A DNA stretch of 36,862 nucleotides from Microcaldota archaeon (GTDB lineage Archaea > Micrarchaeota > Micrarchaeia > Anstonellales > Anstonellaceae): positions 1 through 36,862 of the forward strand of contig JAOAKE010000004.1 in the NCBI GenBank assembly GCA_026413805.1, read 5' to 3'. This document shows positions 22,942 through 31,500 of this stretch, in pieces. The position numbers and the translations under genes were made by a program. Below the pieces are notes generated by a model that saw only the letters and a list, made by a program, of their open reading frames with translations, did no database searches and was not told the DNA's origin. The stretch's first letter is position 1; every line of letters begins with the position of its first letter.

Positions 22942-24186
22942 ATGAACAGGCTAAACTCAACTGACCCGGACATTTACCACTTCATAAAAATGGAGCTTCA
23001 GCGCCAGAGGGATGGGCTGGAGCTGATTCCATCTGAGAATTTCTGCTCGCTTGCCGTGATGGAGGCGCAGGGGAGCGTGCTTACAAACAAATACTCTGAA
23101 GGCTACCCAGGCAAGCGCTACTATGGAGGCAACCAGTTTGTTGATGAGTGCGAGCGGCTTGCCATTGAGCGCGCAAAGCAGCTTTTTCACGCCGACCATG
23201 CCAATGTCCAGCCGCATGCAGGCTCTCAGGCAAACATGGCAGTCTATTTTGCCCTTCTCCAGCCAGGGGACAAGATAATGGGGCTGAACCTTTCCCATGG
23301 CGGGCACCTGACCCATGGCTCGCCTGTCAATTTCTCAGGGAAGGTCTACAAGATAATCCCATACAACGTCCATCCACAGACCCACCTTCTTGATTACGAC
23401 GCAATTGAAAAGCAGGCAAAAGAAGAGAAGCCGCAGCTTATTGTAGCTGGCTTCACCGCCTACCCGCGCCAGGTCGATTTCAAGAGATTTGCAGAAATTG
23501 CAGAAGCCTCAGACTCCTATTTGATGGTGGATATGGCGCACATCGCAGGCCTTATTGCAGGAGGCCAGCACCCCCACCCATTCCCTCATGCAGATGTAGT
23601 TACAACTACCACCCACAAGACACTTCGCGGGCCGCGGGGTGCGATGATTCTTTGCAAAGAGGAATATGCACAGCTTATTGACAAGGCAGTGTTTCCTGGG
23701 CTTCAGGGCGGGCCATTTGACCATGCAATTGCCGCCAAGGCAGTCTGCCTCAAAGAGGCAATGCAGCCTGAATTTTCAGATTATGCCCGCCGGATAGTTG
23801 AAAATGCCCGTGCCCTTGCAGATTCCCTCATTGAAGAGGGAATGACGCTGATTTCAGGAGGGACAGACACCCACCTTTTGCTTGTTGACTTGAGGAACAT
23901 GGGAATAACTGGGAAAGAGGCGCAGCTTGCACTGGAAGAGGCGAACATAACTGTGAATAAGAACACCATCCCATATGACCCCCAATCGCCATTTGTAACA
24001 AGCGGTATTCGCCTTGGCACTCCAGCCCTCACCACCCGCGGGATGGGGAAAAGCGAGATGCAGCAAATCGGAAAGATGATAAAGAAAGTGTGTGCCGCAC
24101 CTTCTGATGCTTCACTGAAGGCAAGGGTGCGAGAAGAAGTGCTGGAACTTACCAAGAGGTTCCCGCTTTATCCGGAGCTTGGTTAG
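22942..24186 (+). CDS. glyA: Serine hydroxymethyltransferase
   Basis: 414 residues. ELIPSENFCSLAV, YPGKRYYGGNQFVDECE, the PLP-lysine motif TTTHKTLRGPRGA (Lys about 226) and FPGLQGGPFDH are all present. It transfers the serine C3 unit to (tetrahydro)folate, giving glycine. It follows purB by 22 bases with aaggagg ahead. An ATG four bases earlier (22938) would open only an eight-codon frame. Confidence 0.97.
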   Translation: MNRLNSTDPDIYHFIKMELQRQRDGLELIPSENFCSLAVMEAQGSVLTNKYSEGYPGKRYYGGNQFVDECERLAIERAKQLFHADHANVQPHAGSQANMAVYFALLQPGDKIMGLNLSHGGHLTHGSPVNFSGKVYKIIPYNVHPQTHLLDYDAIEKQAKEEKPQLIVAGFTAYPRQVDFKRFAEIAEASDSYLMVDMAHIAGLIAGGQHPHPFPHADVVTTTTHKTLRGPRGAMILCKEEYAQLIDKAVFPGLQGGPFDHAIAAKAVCLKEAMQPEFSDYARRIVENARALADSLIEEGMTLISGGTDTHLLLVDLRNMGITGKEAQLALEEANITVNKNTIPYDPQSPFVTSGIRLGTPALTTRGMGKSEMQQIGKMIKKVCAAPSDASLKARVREEVLELTKRFPLYPELG

Positions 24187-24260
24187 ATGGGGCCTACAAA
24201 CAAGCCAGAGCCAAGATGGGCAAAATGGACGCCAAAATAAAAAGGCAAAAAGGTGTTCTA

Positions 24261-25100
24261 ATGCCGCACGTAGTCAATGGCAATTCACTTGCCGATTCCA
24301 TACTGGAAAAGGCCAAGGGGCAAATTGCCTCATTTTCCCGCCCGCCATGCCTTGCAATAGTGATGGTGGGCAACAACCCTGCCTCGCAAGTCTATGTCCG
24401 CAGGAAAGAAGAGGCCTGCAAGAAGGTTGGGATAAAGACAAAAAACATCCACCTGCCTTCCTCTGCAACAGAGGGCGAGGTAATGGAGCAAATCCTTGCG
24501 CTCAACTCGGATTCATCAGTTGATGCCATACTTGTTCAGCTTCCCCTCCCGCCCCATATTGACGAAGAAAGGGTGCTTTGCCAAATATCCCCAAAAAAGG
24601 ATGTTGATGGCTTCCACCCAGAGAATTTTGGAAGGGCAGCCCTCGGCACAGGCCAGCTGCTTCCTTGCACGCCAAAAGGAGTCCTCCATATCCTAAAAGA
24701 AAGCAAGATAGGGTTGGCTGGAAAGCACGCAGTGATAGTGGGAAGAAGCCGAATAGTTGGAAAGCCGCTTGCCTTCCTTTTGCTAAATGAAGACTGCACA
24801 GTTACCATTTGCCACAGCAAGACCAAGAACCTAAAAGAAGTGGCGCGGCAGGCAGACATACTCTGCGTTGCTGTCGGCAAGCCGAGAACCATAACAGCAG
24901 AGATGGTAAAAGAAGGCGCAGCAGTCATTGACATCGGGATAAACCGGGAGGGCGAAAAGCTCGTAGGCGATGTAGATTTTGAAGGAGTAAAGGGCAAGGC
25001 ATCCATTATCACTCCTGTCCCAGGCGGGGTAGGGCCAATGACTGTTGCCATGCTGATTGAAAACACCCTATTGTGCTACAAGCTTCAAGGCGGAAAGTGA
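24261..25100 (+). CDS. folD: Methylene-THF dehydrogenase/methenyl-THF cyclohydrolase
   Basis: 279 residues from ATG 24261. This start aligns with the family N-terminus (VVNGNSLADSIL) and has aggtg ahead; ATG 24216 and 24225 are in frame. Signatures present: YVRRKEEACKKVGI (catalytic Lys in RRKEEA), VDAILVQLPLPPHID, KDVDGFHPENFGR, VIVGRSRIVGKPLA and PVPGGVGPMTVAML. It interconverts methylene-, methenyl- and 10-formyl-THF, linking GlyA to PurN. Confidence 0.96.
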   Translation: MPHVVNGNSLADSILEKAKGQIASFSRPPCLAIVMVGNNPASQVYVRRKEEACKKVGIKTKNIHLPSSATEGEVMEQILALNSDSSVDAILVQLPLPPHIDEERVLCQISPKKDVDGFHPENFGRAALGTGQLLPCTPKGVLHILKESKIGLAGKHAVIVGRSRIVGKPLAFLLLNEDCTVTICHSKTKNLKEVARQADILCVAVGKPRTITAEMVKEGAAVIDIGINREGEKLVGDVDFEGVKGKASIITPVPGGVGPMTVAMLIENTLLCYKLQGGK

Positions 25101-25106
25101 GGCACA

Positions 25107-26375
25107 ATGTCTTCTTATCAAAAGGCGCTAAAAGGTCTCTATTCCCTTGACAAGTTTGGAAGCCAGCTGGGGTTGGAAAGAATAAGGCACCTGCTTGAAG
25201 CCCTCGGCCATCCTGAGCGGAAATACAAATGCGTTGTTGTTGGCGGAAGCAACGGGAAGGGCTCAACTGTAGAGATGCTGGGAAGCATCCTTCAGCAAGC
25301 TGGTTTTAAGGTAGGGACGTATTTTTCCCCGCAAATTGAGGAGTTCCCAGAAAGGATAAGGGTGAATGGAAAGAATGCTTCAAATGAGGAAATCGCCGAG
25401 GCATACTACAAGGTTGCAGATGTTTGCGCAAAAAGGTCAATCCAGGCAACCTTCTTTGAAGTTGCCACTGCCATGGCACTGTGCGTGTTTGAAAAGCAAG
25501 GGGTTGATTTTGCAGTGCTTGAGGTAGGGCTTGGCGGCAGGCTGGATGCCACCAATGCAGTTGAGCCTTCAGTTTCTTGCATAGCCTCAATCTCGCTTGA
25601 GCACACGCACATACTGGGCGACACTGAGGAGAAAATAGCGCTTGAAAAATGTGGGATAGCGCGAAAGGGGAAGCCCCTTGTAGTCGGGCAGGTAAATGGC
25701 ATTGTGAAAAAAACCATTGAGTCTCGCTGTGCAGAAATTCTGGCAAAGCCGATATTTGTCTCCGAATCTGCGGAGGTTTCTTCAATTAAAAAGTCAGGAT
25801 TTAACTACTCATTCAAGGTGAAGACCAAAAAAGAAAGCTACTCTGTTTTCCTTGGGGCTCCCGGCAGGTTCCAGATAAACAATGCATTGGTTGCCTTGCT
25901 GGCAGCAGAGGCGCTGGGAGTGAAAAAAGCCGCGATTGAAAAAGGGCTTGCCCTTGCAGTGCCAAAATACCGCTTTGAGCTAATCTCCCGCTCCCCCAAG
26001 GTCTTTGCAGACTGCTGCCACAACCCTGGGGCTGCCTTTGCCCTTGTTTCAGAATTGAGGCAGCTTAGAGGTAAAAAGGTTCTTCTTTTTTCTGCCATGG
26101 CTGACAAAGACTATGCTCGGGTGCTGGACATACTCGGCCCATTTTTTGGCAAGGTTGTGCTCACTCAGACTTCCCTGCCGAGGGCCGCCAGGCTTGGAGA
26201 CTTGAAGGCAGCGGCTTCCCACCACAGCCTGCCTTTTGTCGCAGTGAAGAAGCCTTCGCTTGCGCTAAAAGAGGCAAAAAGGCTTGCAGGCAAAAATGGA
26301 ACGGTAGTAATTGCCGGCTCTATTTACCTGTTGGGTGAGCTTTTCGGCAAAGATAAAATAAGGATTGCACAATAA
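25107..26375 (+). CDS. folC: Folylpolyglutamate synthase/dihydrofolate synthase
   Basis: 422 residues, the usual length. Mur-ligase-type ATP site VVVGGSNGKGSTVEMLGSI (about 46-64), then YFSPQIEEFPERIRVNG, LEVGLGGRLDATNAV and LEHTHILGDTEEKIALEK are classic FolC features, followed by a C-terminal ligase domain (DCCHNPGAAFAL). It adds glutamates to folate (or to dihydropteroate). Six bases separate it from folD. Bacterial-type folate enzymes are patchy among archaea, so the cluster may be acquired. Confidence 0.95.
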   Translation: MSSYQKALKGLYSLDKFGSQLGLERIRHLLEALGHPERKYKCVVVGGSNGKGSTVEMLGSILQQAGFKVGTYFSPQIEEFPERIRVNGKNASNEEIAEAYYKVADVCAKRSIQATFFEVATAMALCVFEKQGVDFAVLEVGLGGRLDATNAVEPSVSCIASISLEHTHILGDTEEKIALEKCGIARKGKPLVVGQVNGIVKKTIESRCAEILAKPIFVSESAEVSSIKKSGFNYSFKVKTKKESYSVFLGAPGRFQINNALVALLAAEALGVKKAAIEKGLALAVPKYRFELISRSPKVFADCCHNPGAAFALVSELRQLRGKKVLLFSAMADKDYARVLDILGPFFGKVVLTQTSLPRAARLGDLKAAASHHSLPFVAVKKPSLALKEAKRLAGKNGTVVIAGSIYLLGELFGKDKIRIAQ

Positions 26376-26390
26376 AAAAAGAGTGAGGAC

Positions 26391-27587
26391 ATGAAGTCGC
26401 AGATACGAAGAGAAATGATGCAGAAGCGCGATGCCCACCATTCCTCAGGCGGGCACATTCACTGCCTCAATATAATGGAGCGCTTTGTCCAGCTGCCAGA
26501 ATTTGAAAAGGCAAGCTGCATGCTGCTTTATGCCTCAAAGGGAAGCGAAGTGCACAGCGATTTTATAATCCGCTCCGCCCTTTCTCTTGGAAAATGCGTT
26601 GTCTTGCCCCGCACCATAAAGGAGGAAAAAAGGCTGGAGCTCTACCGCATAGAATCCATAGAAGAGCTTTCGCCAGGGGCATTCGGGATATTGGAGCCGC
26701 CCCCCCTGCCTGAAAGAAAGGTAAGCCCTGACGAGGTGGACTTGGCAGTAGTCCCCGGCGTGTGCTTTGACAGGAGAGGCCATAGGCTCGGCTACGGAAT
26801 GGGGTATTACGACTCCCTTCTTGGGAAGCTACGCTGCAAAAAAATAGGGCTTGCCTATGACATGCAGCTTGTGGAAAAAATACCTGAAGAGCCTCACGAC
26901 ATTGCAGTAGACATGATTGTTACAGAGAGGGAAGTTATCCACTGCTCCAGCACAGCAGGAGGCAAAAGGAAATTTCGCATAGTGGTCCTTGCCTCTGGGC
27001 GCGGAAGCGATTTCCAGTCAATAATAGATGCCAACAAAAGGGGGGAAATAGACGTGGAGATCGCAGGCTTGATTACTGACAACCCCCAGGCAAAGGCAAT
27101 TGAGCGGGCAAAGGAAAACAACATTCCTGCCTTTGCAATTGAATGGGCGACCCGCGAAGAGCTGGACAGGAAGATAAAGGAAAAACTTGACGAGCTTTCG
27201 CCTGATTTGGTGGTGCTTGCAGGCTACATGAAAATAATCAAAAGCAAGGAGCTGCTTTCTGCTTACCAAGGCAAAATAATCAACATACATCCCTCCCTTC
27301 TTCCAAAATACCCAGGCGCACATGCGCAAAGGGATGCATTTGAGGCAGGCGAGAAGGTTTCAGGCTATACCATTCACTTTGTAGATGAGTCCCTTGATGG
27401 CGGCCCGATAATCTACCAAGAGGAAGTGGACATATCTGATTGCAAGACATGGGAGGAGGCAGCAGCCAAAATACTTTCGCGCGAGCATGTCGGGTTGCCA
27501 AAGGTAGTCGGGATGGCTTCGCGAGGCGAATTCTGGCTGGAAGGAAAAAAAGTGGTCTTTAAGCCTAACAAGGCATCTTCTTTATAA
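26391..27587 (+). CDS. Fusion: 5-formyl-THF cyclo-ligase + phosphoribosylglycinamide formyltransferase (PurN)
   Basis: 398 residues in one uninterrupted frame. Residues 1-186 are a 5-formyltetrahydrofolate cyclo-ligase: KSQIRREMMQKRDAH, GVCFDRRGHRLGYGMGYYD (the family signature) and DMIVTEREVI. Residues 194-398 are PurN: RIVVLASGRGSDFQSII, the active-site NIHPSLLPKYPG (Asn and His), and the loop FVDESLDGGPIIY (catalytic Asp). A short linker (GGKRK) joins them. One enzyme rescues 5-formyl-THF; the other uses 10-formyl-THF to formylate GAR in purine synthesis. No stop or frameshift separates the two halves. It is the last gene of the cluster. Confidence 0.93.
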   Translation: MKSQIRREMMQKRDAHHSSGGHIHCLNIMERFVQLPEFEKASCMLLYASKGSEVHSDFIIRSALSLGKCVVLPRTIKEEKRLELYRIESIEELSPGAFGILEPPPLPERKVSPDEVDLAVVPGVCFDRRGHRLGYGMGYYDSLLGKLRCKKIGLAYDMQLVEKIPEEPHDIAVDMIVTEREVIHCSSTAGGKRKFRIVVLASGRGSDFQSIIDANKRGEIDVEIAGLITDNPQAKAIERAKENNIPAFAIEWATREELDRKIKEKLDELSPDLVVLAGYMKIIKSKELLSAYQGKIINIHPSLLPKYPGAHAQRDAFEAGEKVSGYTIHFVDESLDGGPIIYQEEVDISDCKTWEEAAAKILSREHVGLPKVVGMASRGEFWLEGKKVVFKPNKASSL

Positions 27588-27627
27588 TTTTTTATCAGCT
27601 AAACGCCTCTGATACGCAAGTGGTAAT

Positions 27628-28248
27628 ATGCTGGATAAAATAGTAGGTTGGCTAAAAAGGCTTTTTATGAGGAAAAAGAGTGTTTCCCTCGGGATATACG
27701 GCTCGCCCAATGTCGGAAAGACCACCCTTGCAAACAGGATATGCGTGGATTTAGTCGGGGAGCCAATGGGCGCCATAAGCCCAATCCCCCATGAGACAAG
27801 GGTGGTGCAAAAAAAGGACAAGGTTTCACTAAAGCTGCACGGCTATACCCTCACCATGAGCCTCCTTGACATGCCAGGCATAGCTGTAAAGGTAGATTAC
27901 CGCGACTTTTTAGGCTATGGGCTTTCCAAGGAAGAGGCACAGAAGAGAGCGCGCGAGGCAACCCGCGGCGTTGTAGAGGCAGTCCGGCACATGGATAAGG
28001 TAGACGCCGCACTGTTCATAATAGATGCTACGCAGGACCCATACACCCAGGCAAACATAACCATTCTTGGAAACATGGAAGCGAGGGGCATTCCAGTGAT
28101 AATAGTCGCCAACAAAATAGACCTGCCTGAAGCAAATGTCTCGCGGGTAAAAGAGGCATTCCCTGGCTACAACTTTGTTGAAGTCTCTGCAATGACTGGC
28201 GAAAACATTGACAAGCTATACAGCGAAATCGTCCAAAAACTCACCTGA
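27628..28248 (+). CDS. Era/Obg-like small GTPase
   Basis: 206 residues. G1 GSPNVGKTT (25-33), G3 DMPG (81-84), G4 NKID (162-165) and G5 SAMTG (187-191) are present in order. An amphipathic N-terminus (KIVGWLKRLFMRKK) may touch the membrane. Archaea commonly encode an Era-like GTPase beside a Zn-ribbon protein, as here; the pairing is known from archaea, but its job is not settled. Confidence 0.85.
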   Translation: MLDKIVGWLKRLFMRKKSVSLGIYGSPNVGKTTLANRICVDLVGEPMGAISPIPHETRVVQKKDKVSLKLHGYTLTMSLLDMPGIAVKVDYRDFLGYGLSKEEAQKRAREATRGVVEAVRHMDKVDAALFIIDATQDPYTQANITILGNMEARGIPVIIVANKIDLPEANVSRVKEAFPGYNFVEVSAMTGENIDKLYSEIVQKLT

Positions 28249-28264
28249 TTCTGCGGTGTTGGAA

Positions 28265-28741
28265 ATGCACAAGTGCGCAAGGTGTGGCAAAACCGTTAAC
28301 TCACTTGAAGAGGTAAGCAATGGCTGTTCTTGCGGCTCAAAAATATTTGTGTTTGACAAGGAGGCAATCAGCGCCCAAAAAGAGCTTGAATGGAGAGAGG
28401 TATCTCCTCCATGGGCGGGGCTTCCGCCAGAATATGCAAAAAATGAAGGCAGCAGCGGGAAAAGCCAGCAGGCTGAGGCCGACGTCTCAAAGGCAGAGGG
28501 CGACGGCCGGCCGCCCCCCTCCTACTTTGCGCGGGCAACCTTCACTTCCGAGGATGTTGAAAACATAAAAATACTTGGGGAGGGAGTTTTCCTGCTGGAC
28601 ATAAAGGCAATCTCAAACGAGCCGCTGGTAATAAAAGACGAGGAAGAAGTCTATTATATCCGCCTTCCTTTTGAAAACAATTTGAGGATAGTCAGCCCCC
28701 AATCAAAAGACGAGGGGCAAAAAGCAAAACCAGGCCAATAG
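28265..28741 (+). CDS. Zn-ribbon protein (DUF2072/COG3364-like)
   Basis: 158 residues from ATG 28265 (GTG 28256 is an alternative). N-terminal HKCARCGKTVNSLEEVSNGCSCGSKIF is a two-CxxC-type zinc ribbon. A variable charged middle follows, and the C-terminal part EDVENIKILGEGVFLLDIKAI is typical of the archaeal Zn-ribbon family that travels with the GTPase. The start sits 17 bases after the GTPase stop. Its 3' end overlaps the oppositely directed thioredoxin-DsbD gene by 50 bases. Confidence 0.75.
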   Translation: MHKCARCGKTVNSLEEVSNGCSCGSKIFVFDKEAISAQKELEWREVSPPWAGLPPEYAKNEGSSGKSQQAEADVSKAEGDGRPPPSYFARATFTSEDVENIKILGEGVFLLDIKAISNEPLVIKDEEEVYYIRLPFENNLRIVSPQSKDEGQKAKPGQ

Positions 28742-29942
28742 CAATCAGTATCAATGCCCCAATGGCATGCCCCCATGAAGCTATCTTGTCCCCAAGCGCC
28801 CCGCCAGCTGCAAAGAAGGCAAGCAAGAATACTGCTATGTCGTCAATCATGTAAAGGAAGCAATAAACCAACACATAGCCATAGGTCTGCCACCATGGAA
28901 GGTTCTGCAAGGCAAGGACTTGGGTAAATACCACTGGAATCGCAGAAGAGCACACAAATTCTATTGAATTGACTGTGAATGCCAGAAGGACTATGCCTGC
29001 AAAGGTTGCCAAGGTAAGCGGCTGGTGCAGGATGCCTTTTGCTTCCTTCTTTATCTTTGACTTCTGGGCAATGTCACCAACTTGGCAGGCAATCTGCCCC
29101 CTGTTTTTTACAAACTCCCGCAGTGACAGCACACCCCACCATATTGCAATCGCGCCGACTATCACCATCACTATTCTTGCATATCCGACGAACATGAATG
29201 CATTTAGCCAAGCAGTCATAATCAGGAAATAAAGCGCGCCTTCTGCAAACAGGAAAGTCCCAACCACCAACAAAAAGCGCTTTCTATCGTGCAATGTCAG
29301 GGCTATTGATATCAAGTAAACAAGTATCCACATGGCGCATGGGTTGAAGCCGTCAATAAACCCAAGTATGATTGCAAGGGAAAGCAAAGAGTGCTGCCTT
29401 AAGTCAAACTCCCCGATAAATGGCAGGTTTATTACTCCCGTTCTCGGCTGCGCTGGTTTTCTTTCCCCGTCACTTTCTGTCCTGTTCCCTCCGAGCCCTT
29501 CCTCTATTGCCTTTCTTATCATTTCAGGGGTGGTCTTTGAGTCAAACCCAACAATTATTGTGTCGTTTATTATTGTGGTCGGAGTGCCTGTCGGCTTTGC
29601 GCCTCTCTCCTTTAGCATCTGTTCCATCAAGCGGGCTTCCTTTTCATGTGTAATGTCGTGGTAAACCCAGCGTGCCTTTGGGTATTCCTCTGCAATTTTT
29701 TGGTTGTAATCCACTTGCTCTTTGCAGTGCGGGCAGGCAGGGTGGTAAAAAAAATGGACCTCGATTGCCGCCTCGCCAGCACCAAATTGTTGCGGTGAAA
29801 TTGGGCCTGCCACAGGCCCAAAAACGAAAGAATAAAGCGCAAGAATGACAGCAAGCAGTGTTATGAACCTGTTGAACGGCTCTGCAAGGAATTCGCCTGC
29901 CTTTTTTGCCAATTCTGAAAAAACTCTGCTGCCAAAATTCAT
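28692..29942 (-). CDS. Thioredoxin-DsbD/CcdA fusion membrane protein
   Basis: 416 residues. A first helix (about 26-44) precedes an outside thioredoxin/glutaredoxin-like domain with HPACPHCKE (CPHC 70-73) and cis-Pro TGTPTTIIN. The C-terminal half has about six membrane helices of the CcdA/DsbD type, with the paired redox Cys of that family in GFIDGFNPCAMW (Cys202) and SIEFVCSSAIP (Cys331). DsbD-like proteins pass electrons from cytoplasmic thioredoxin across the membrane to outside thiol proteins. This gives a reducing branch to match the DsbA-like genes at 13931-16613. Confidence 0.9.
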   Translation of the reverse strand: MNFGSRVFSELAKKAGEFLAEPFNRFITLLAVILALYSFVFGPVAGPISPQQFGAGEAAIEVHFFYHPACPHCKEQVDYNQKIAEEYPKARWVYHDITHEKEARLMEQMLKERGAKPTGTPTTIINDTIIVGFDSKTTPEMIRKAIEEGLGGNRTESDGERKPAQPRTGVINLPFIGEFDLRQHSLLSLAIILGFIDGFNPCAMWILVYLISIALTLHDRKRFLLVVGTFLFAEGALYFLIMTAWLNAFMFVGYARIVMVIVGAIAIWWGVLSLREFVKNRGQIACQVGDIAQKSKIKKEAKGILHQPLTLATFAGIVLLAFTVNSIEFVCSSAIPVVFTQVLALQNLPWWQTYGYVLVYCFLYMIDDIAVFLLAFFAAGGALGDKIASWGHAIGALILIAIGLVLLFAPRLLIGG

Positions 29943-29952
29943 CTAAAGCGCC

Positions 29953-30351
29953 TTAAACATCCAATATAATCCTTATTGTCCAGCCATCCTTGTCTTCCTT
30001 TACCATCAACTCATGGTAAGTCACTGCCTTGACAGAGTCCCGAGGCCTTTTCTTCTCCCCCCAAGCCTCAAGCTCAACTGAGCATTTTTCCCCGTCAAAC
30101 TTTCTTACCTTCATTCGTGAGAAGACAACCTCATGCGTGTCAGCATAAGCCAAAAGGTCAGCAAGTGCCTGCACTGTCAGCTCTTCAAGGCTGTGCGCAG
30201 AGACAGACAAAACAACGCGCTCCTTTTCTTTTGCGCTTCCAATAACGCTGAACATCGCCTTCGCAGCATTTTCGAGCGCCTCAGGGTAGCTTTTGCCATA
30301 AGCCTCAAACATTATGTCTGCCGTGTGTTCCAAGAAGCGATACTCCATCAA
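29953..30351 (-). CDS. Archease (RtcB tRNA-ligase activator)
   Basis: 132 residues, standard length. YRFLEHTADIMFEAYGKSYPEALENAA is the archease start, with metal-binding Asp and His, and KAVTYHELMVKEDKDGW is the conserved C-terminal motif. Archease speeds guanylylation of RtcB, the ligase that joins tRNA exons after intron excision. That fits the four intron-containing tRNA genes in this window. It lies 3 bases downstream of the eL33 gene on the same strand. Confidence 0.95.
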   Translation of the reverse strand: MMEYRFLEHTADIMFEAYGKSYPEALENAAKAMFSVIGSAKEKERVVLSVSAHSLEELTVQALADLLAYADTHEVVFSRMKVRKFDGEKCSVELEAWGEKKRPRDSVKAVTYHELMVKEDKDGWTIRIILDV

Positions 30352-30354
30352 AGC

Positions 30355-30618
30355 TCACTTCTCCTGTATCTCGATCTCTGTCCCGAGCGCCTGCCCTGGC
30401 AGCCCCTTGTCAAACTTTACCAAAACCGCCCCAGAGTTGCCATGTGCCTTGCTAACCTTCCCAACAATTTCCTTTCCAGTTGCAGTTTTCCAAACCACCC
30501 TGCTCCCTACGATGCCGCTTGCAGCGCTTCTGTCCTTTACCCCTTCCACCTGCACCACATATTGGTTGGTGTATTCAGTGTGCACTCCGCGGCGATAGCT
30601 AACCAGCCTTCCTTTCAT
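30355..30618 (-). CDS. rpl35ae: Ribosomal protein eL33 (L35Ae)
   Basis: 87 residues from ATG 30618, chosen because ggaggt sits ahead and MKGRLVSYRRG is the family start. GVHTEYTNQYVVQVEGVKD, GSRVVWKTATGKEIVGKV and HGNSGAVLVKFDKGLPG are diagnostic of the archaeal/eukaryotic large-subunit protein L35Ae. The in-frame upstream extension overlaps the promoter and is not expected to be translated. Confidence 0.95.
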   Translation of the reverse strand: MKGRLVSYRRGVHTEYTNQYVVQVEGVKDRSAASGIVGSRVVWKTATGKEIVGKVSKAHGNSGAVLVKFDKGLPGQALGTEIEIQEK

Positions 30619-30663
30619 CAGAACGACCTCCGCTTTCTTCTGGCAGAGGTTTGTTAAGTGAAA

Positions 30664-30677
30664 CTTATTTATATGTA
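30664..30677. promoter_or_regulatory. Shared TATA region between eL33 and methyltransferase genes
   Basis: cttatttatatgta reads as a TATA box in both directions. The plus-strand gene would start at or next to ATG 30694, and the minus-strand transcript would have about 25 bases of leader with a ggaggt ribosome site. Confidence 0.55.
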
Positions 30678-30693
30678 TTCTCAAAGTTGGAGC

Positions 30694-31500
30694 ATGGCGC
30701 GCATTCGCGAAAAGGTTCGGCTATTTTACGAGAGGCATCCCTACCCTTCCCAAAAAGTAAATTCAAGAGAAGACCTGTTGCATTCGCTTCACTCAAAGGT
30801 GATGGAAAAAATTCTTGCAGCCGCAGGCCTTTCTCTAAAATCGCTGGAAGGCATGCGTGTGCTTGATGCAGGCTGCGGGACAGGGGAAAAGGCAGTCTTT
30901 TGCTCTTTGCTTGGCGCCAAGGCAGATGCCTTTGACATCTCTTGCACTTCAATAAGCGAGGCAAGGAAGCTTGCCGCCAAGCTCTCTGCACCCGTGCATT
31001 TCCAGGTAGCTTCATTTGAGGGAGTGCGCCTGAAGCAAGAATATGACCTTATCTTGTGCATAGGCTCGCTCCATCACACTGAAAACCCAAAAAAGAACTT
31101 CATGAAGGTTGCGGGTTTTCTCAAGCCAGGAGGCTTCATAGTATTGGGGCTTTACAACTTATACGGCAGGCTTGCCTTCAGGCTTTACCGCAGCCTCTTG
31201 TGGCTCGGGGAAAAAGACCCAGAGAGCATAATCAAAAAAACAGGCATCTTCAAAGAAAAAGACAGGCACAGGTACAGCATTCTTGCTGACCGCCTTGCTT
31301 CCCCACATGAGACCTACCACTCGGTAGAAGAGGTTCTTGGCTGGTTTTCAGAGGCAGGCATTTTGCCAATTGCATCTGAGCCGCCAGTCAGGCTCACTTC
31401 CAAGCCTCACATCCTATTTTCTCAGCTTTGCTGGCTTGCAAAAAGGAGGGGATTCTTTTTTATCGGCGGCAGAAAGCAGCTGCCAAACCCGCCAAAATAA
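30694..31500 (+). CDS. Class I SAM-dependent methyltransferase
   Basis: 268 residues from ATG 30694; a GTG at 30658 is in frame but precedes the TATA box. N-terminal RLFYERHPYPSQ, then the SAM motif MRVLDAGCGTGEKAVF (about 54-69), FDISCTSISEARK and LILCIGSLHHTENP. The substrate is not evident. Its end overlaps the 3' end of the opposite envelope-protein gene by 41 bases. Confidence 0.88.
   Translation: MARIREKVRLFYERHPYPSQKVNSREDLLHSLHSKVMEKILAAAGLSLKSLEGMRVLDAGCGTGEKAVFCSLLGAKADAFDISCTSISEARKLAAKLSAPVHFQVASFEGVRLKQEYDLILCIGSLHHTENPKKNFMKVAGFLKPGGFIVLGLYNLYGRLAFRLYRSLLWLGEKDPESIIKKTGIFKEKDRHRYSILADRLASPHETYHSVEEVLGWFSEAGILPIASEPPVRLTSKPHILFSQLCWLAKRRGFFFIGGRKQLPNPPK

Noticed and set aside
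24536..25066. 176-codon minus-strand frame opposite folD
   Set aside because: Shadow of a highly conserved folD; composition is that of a complementary strand and there is no ribosome site.
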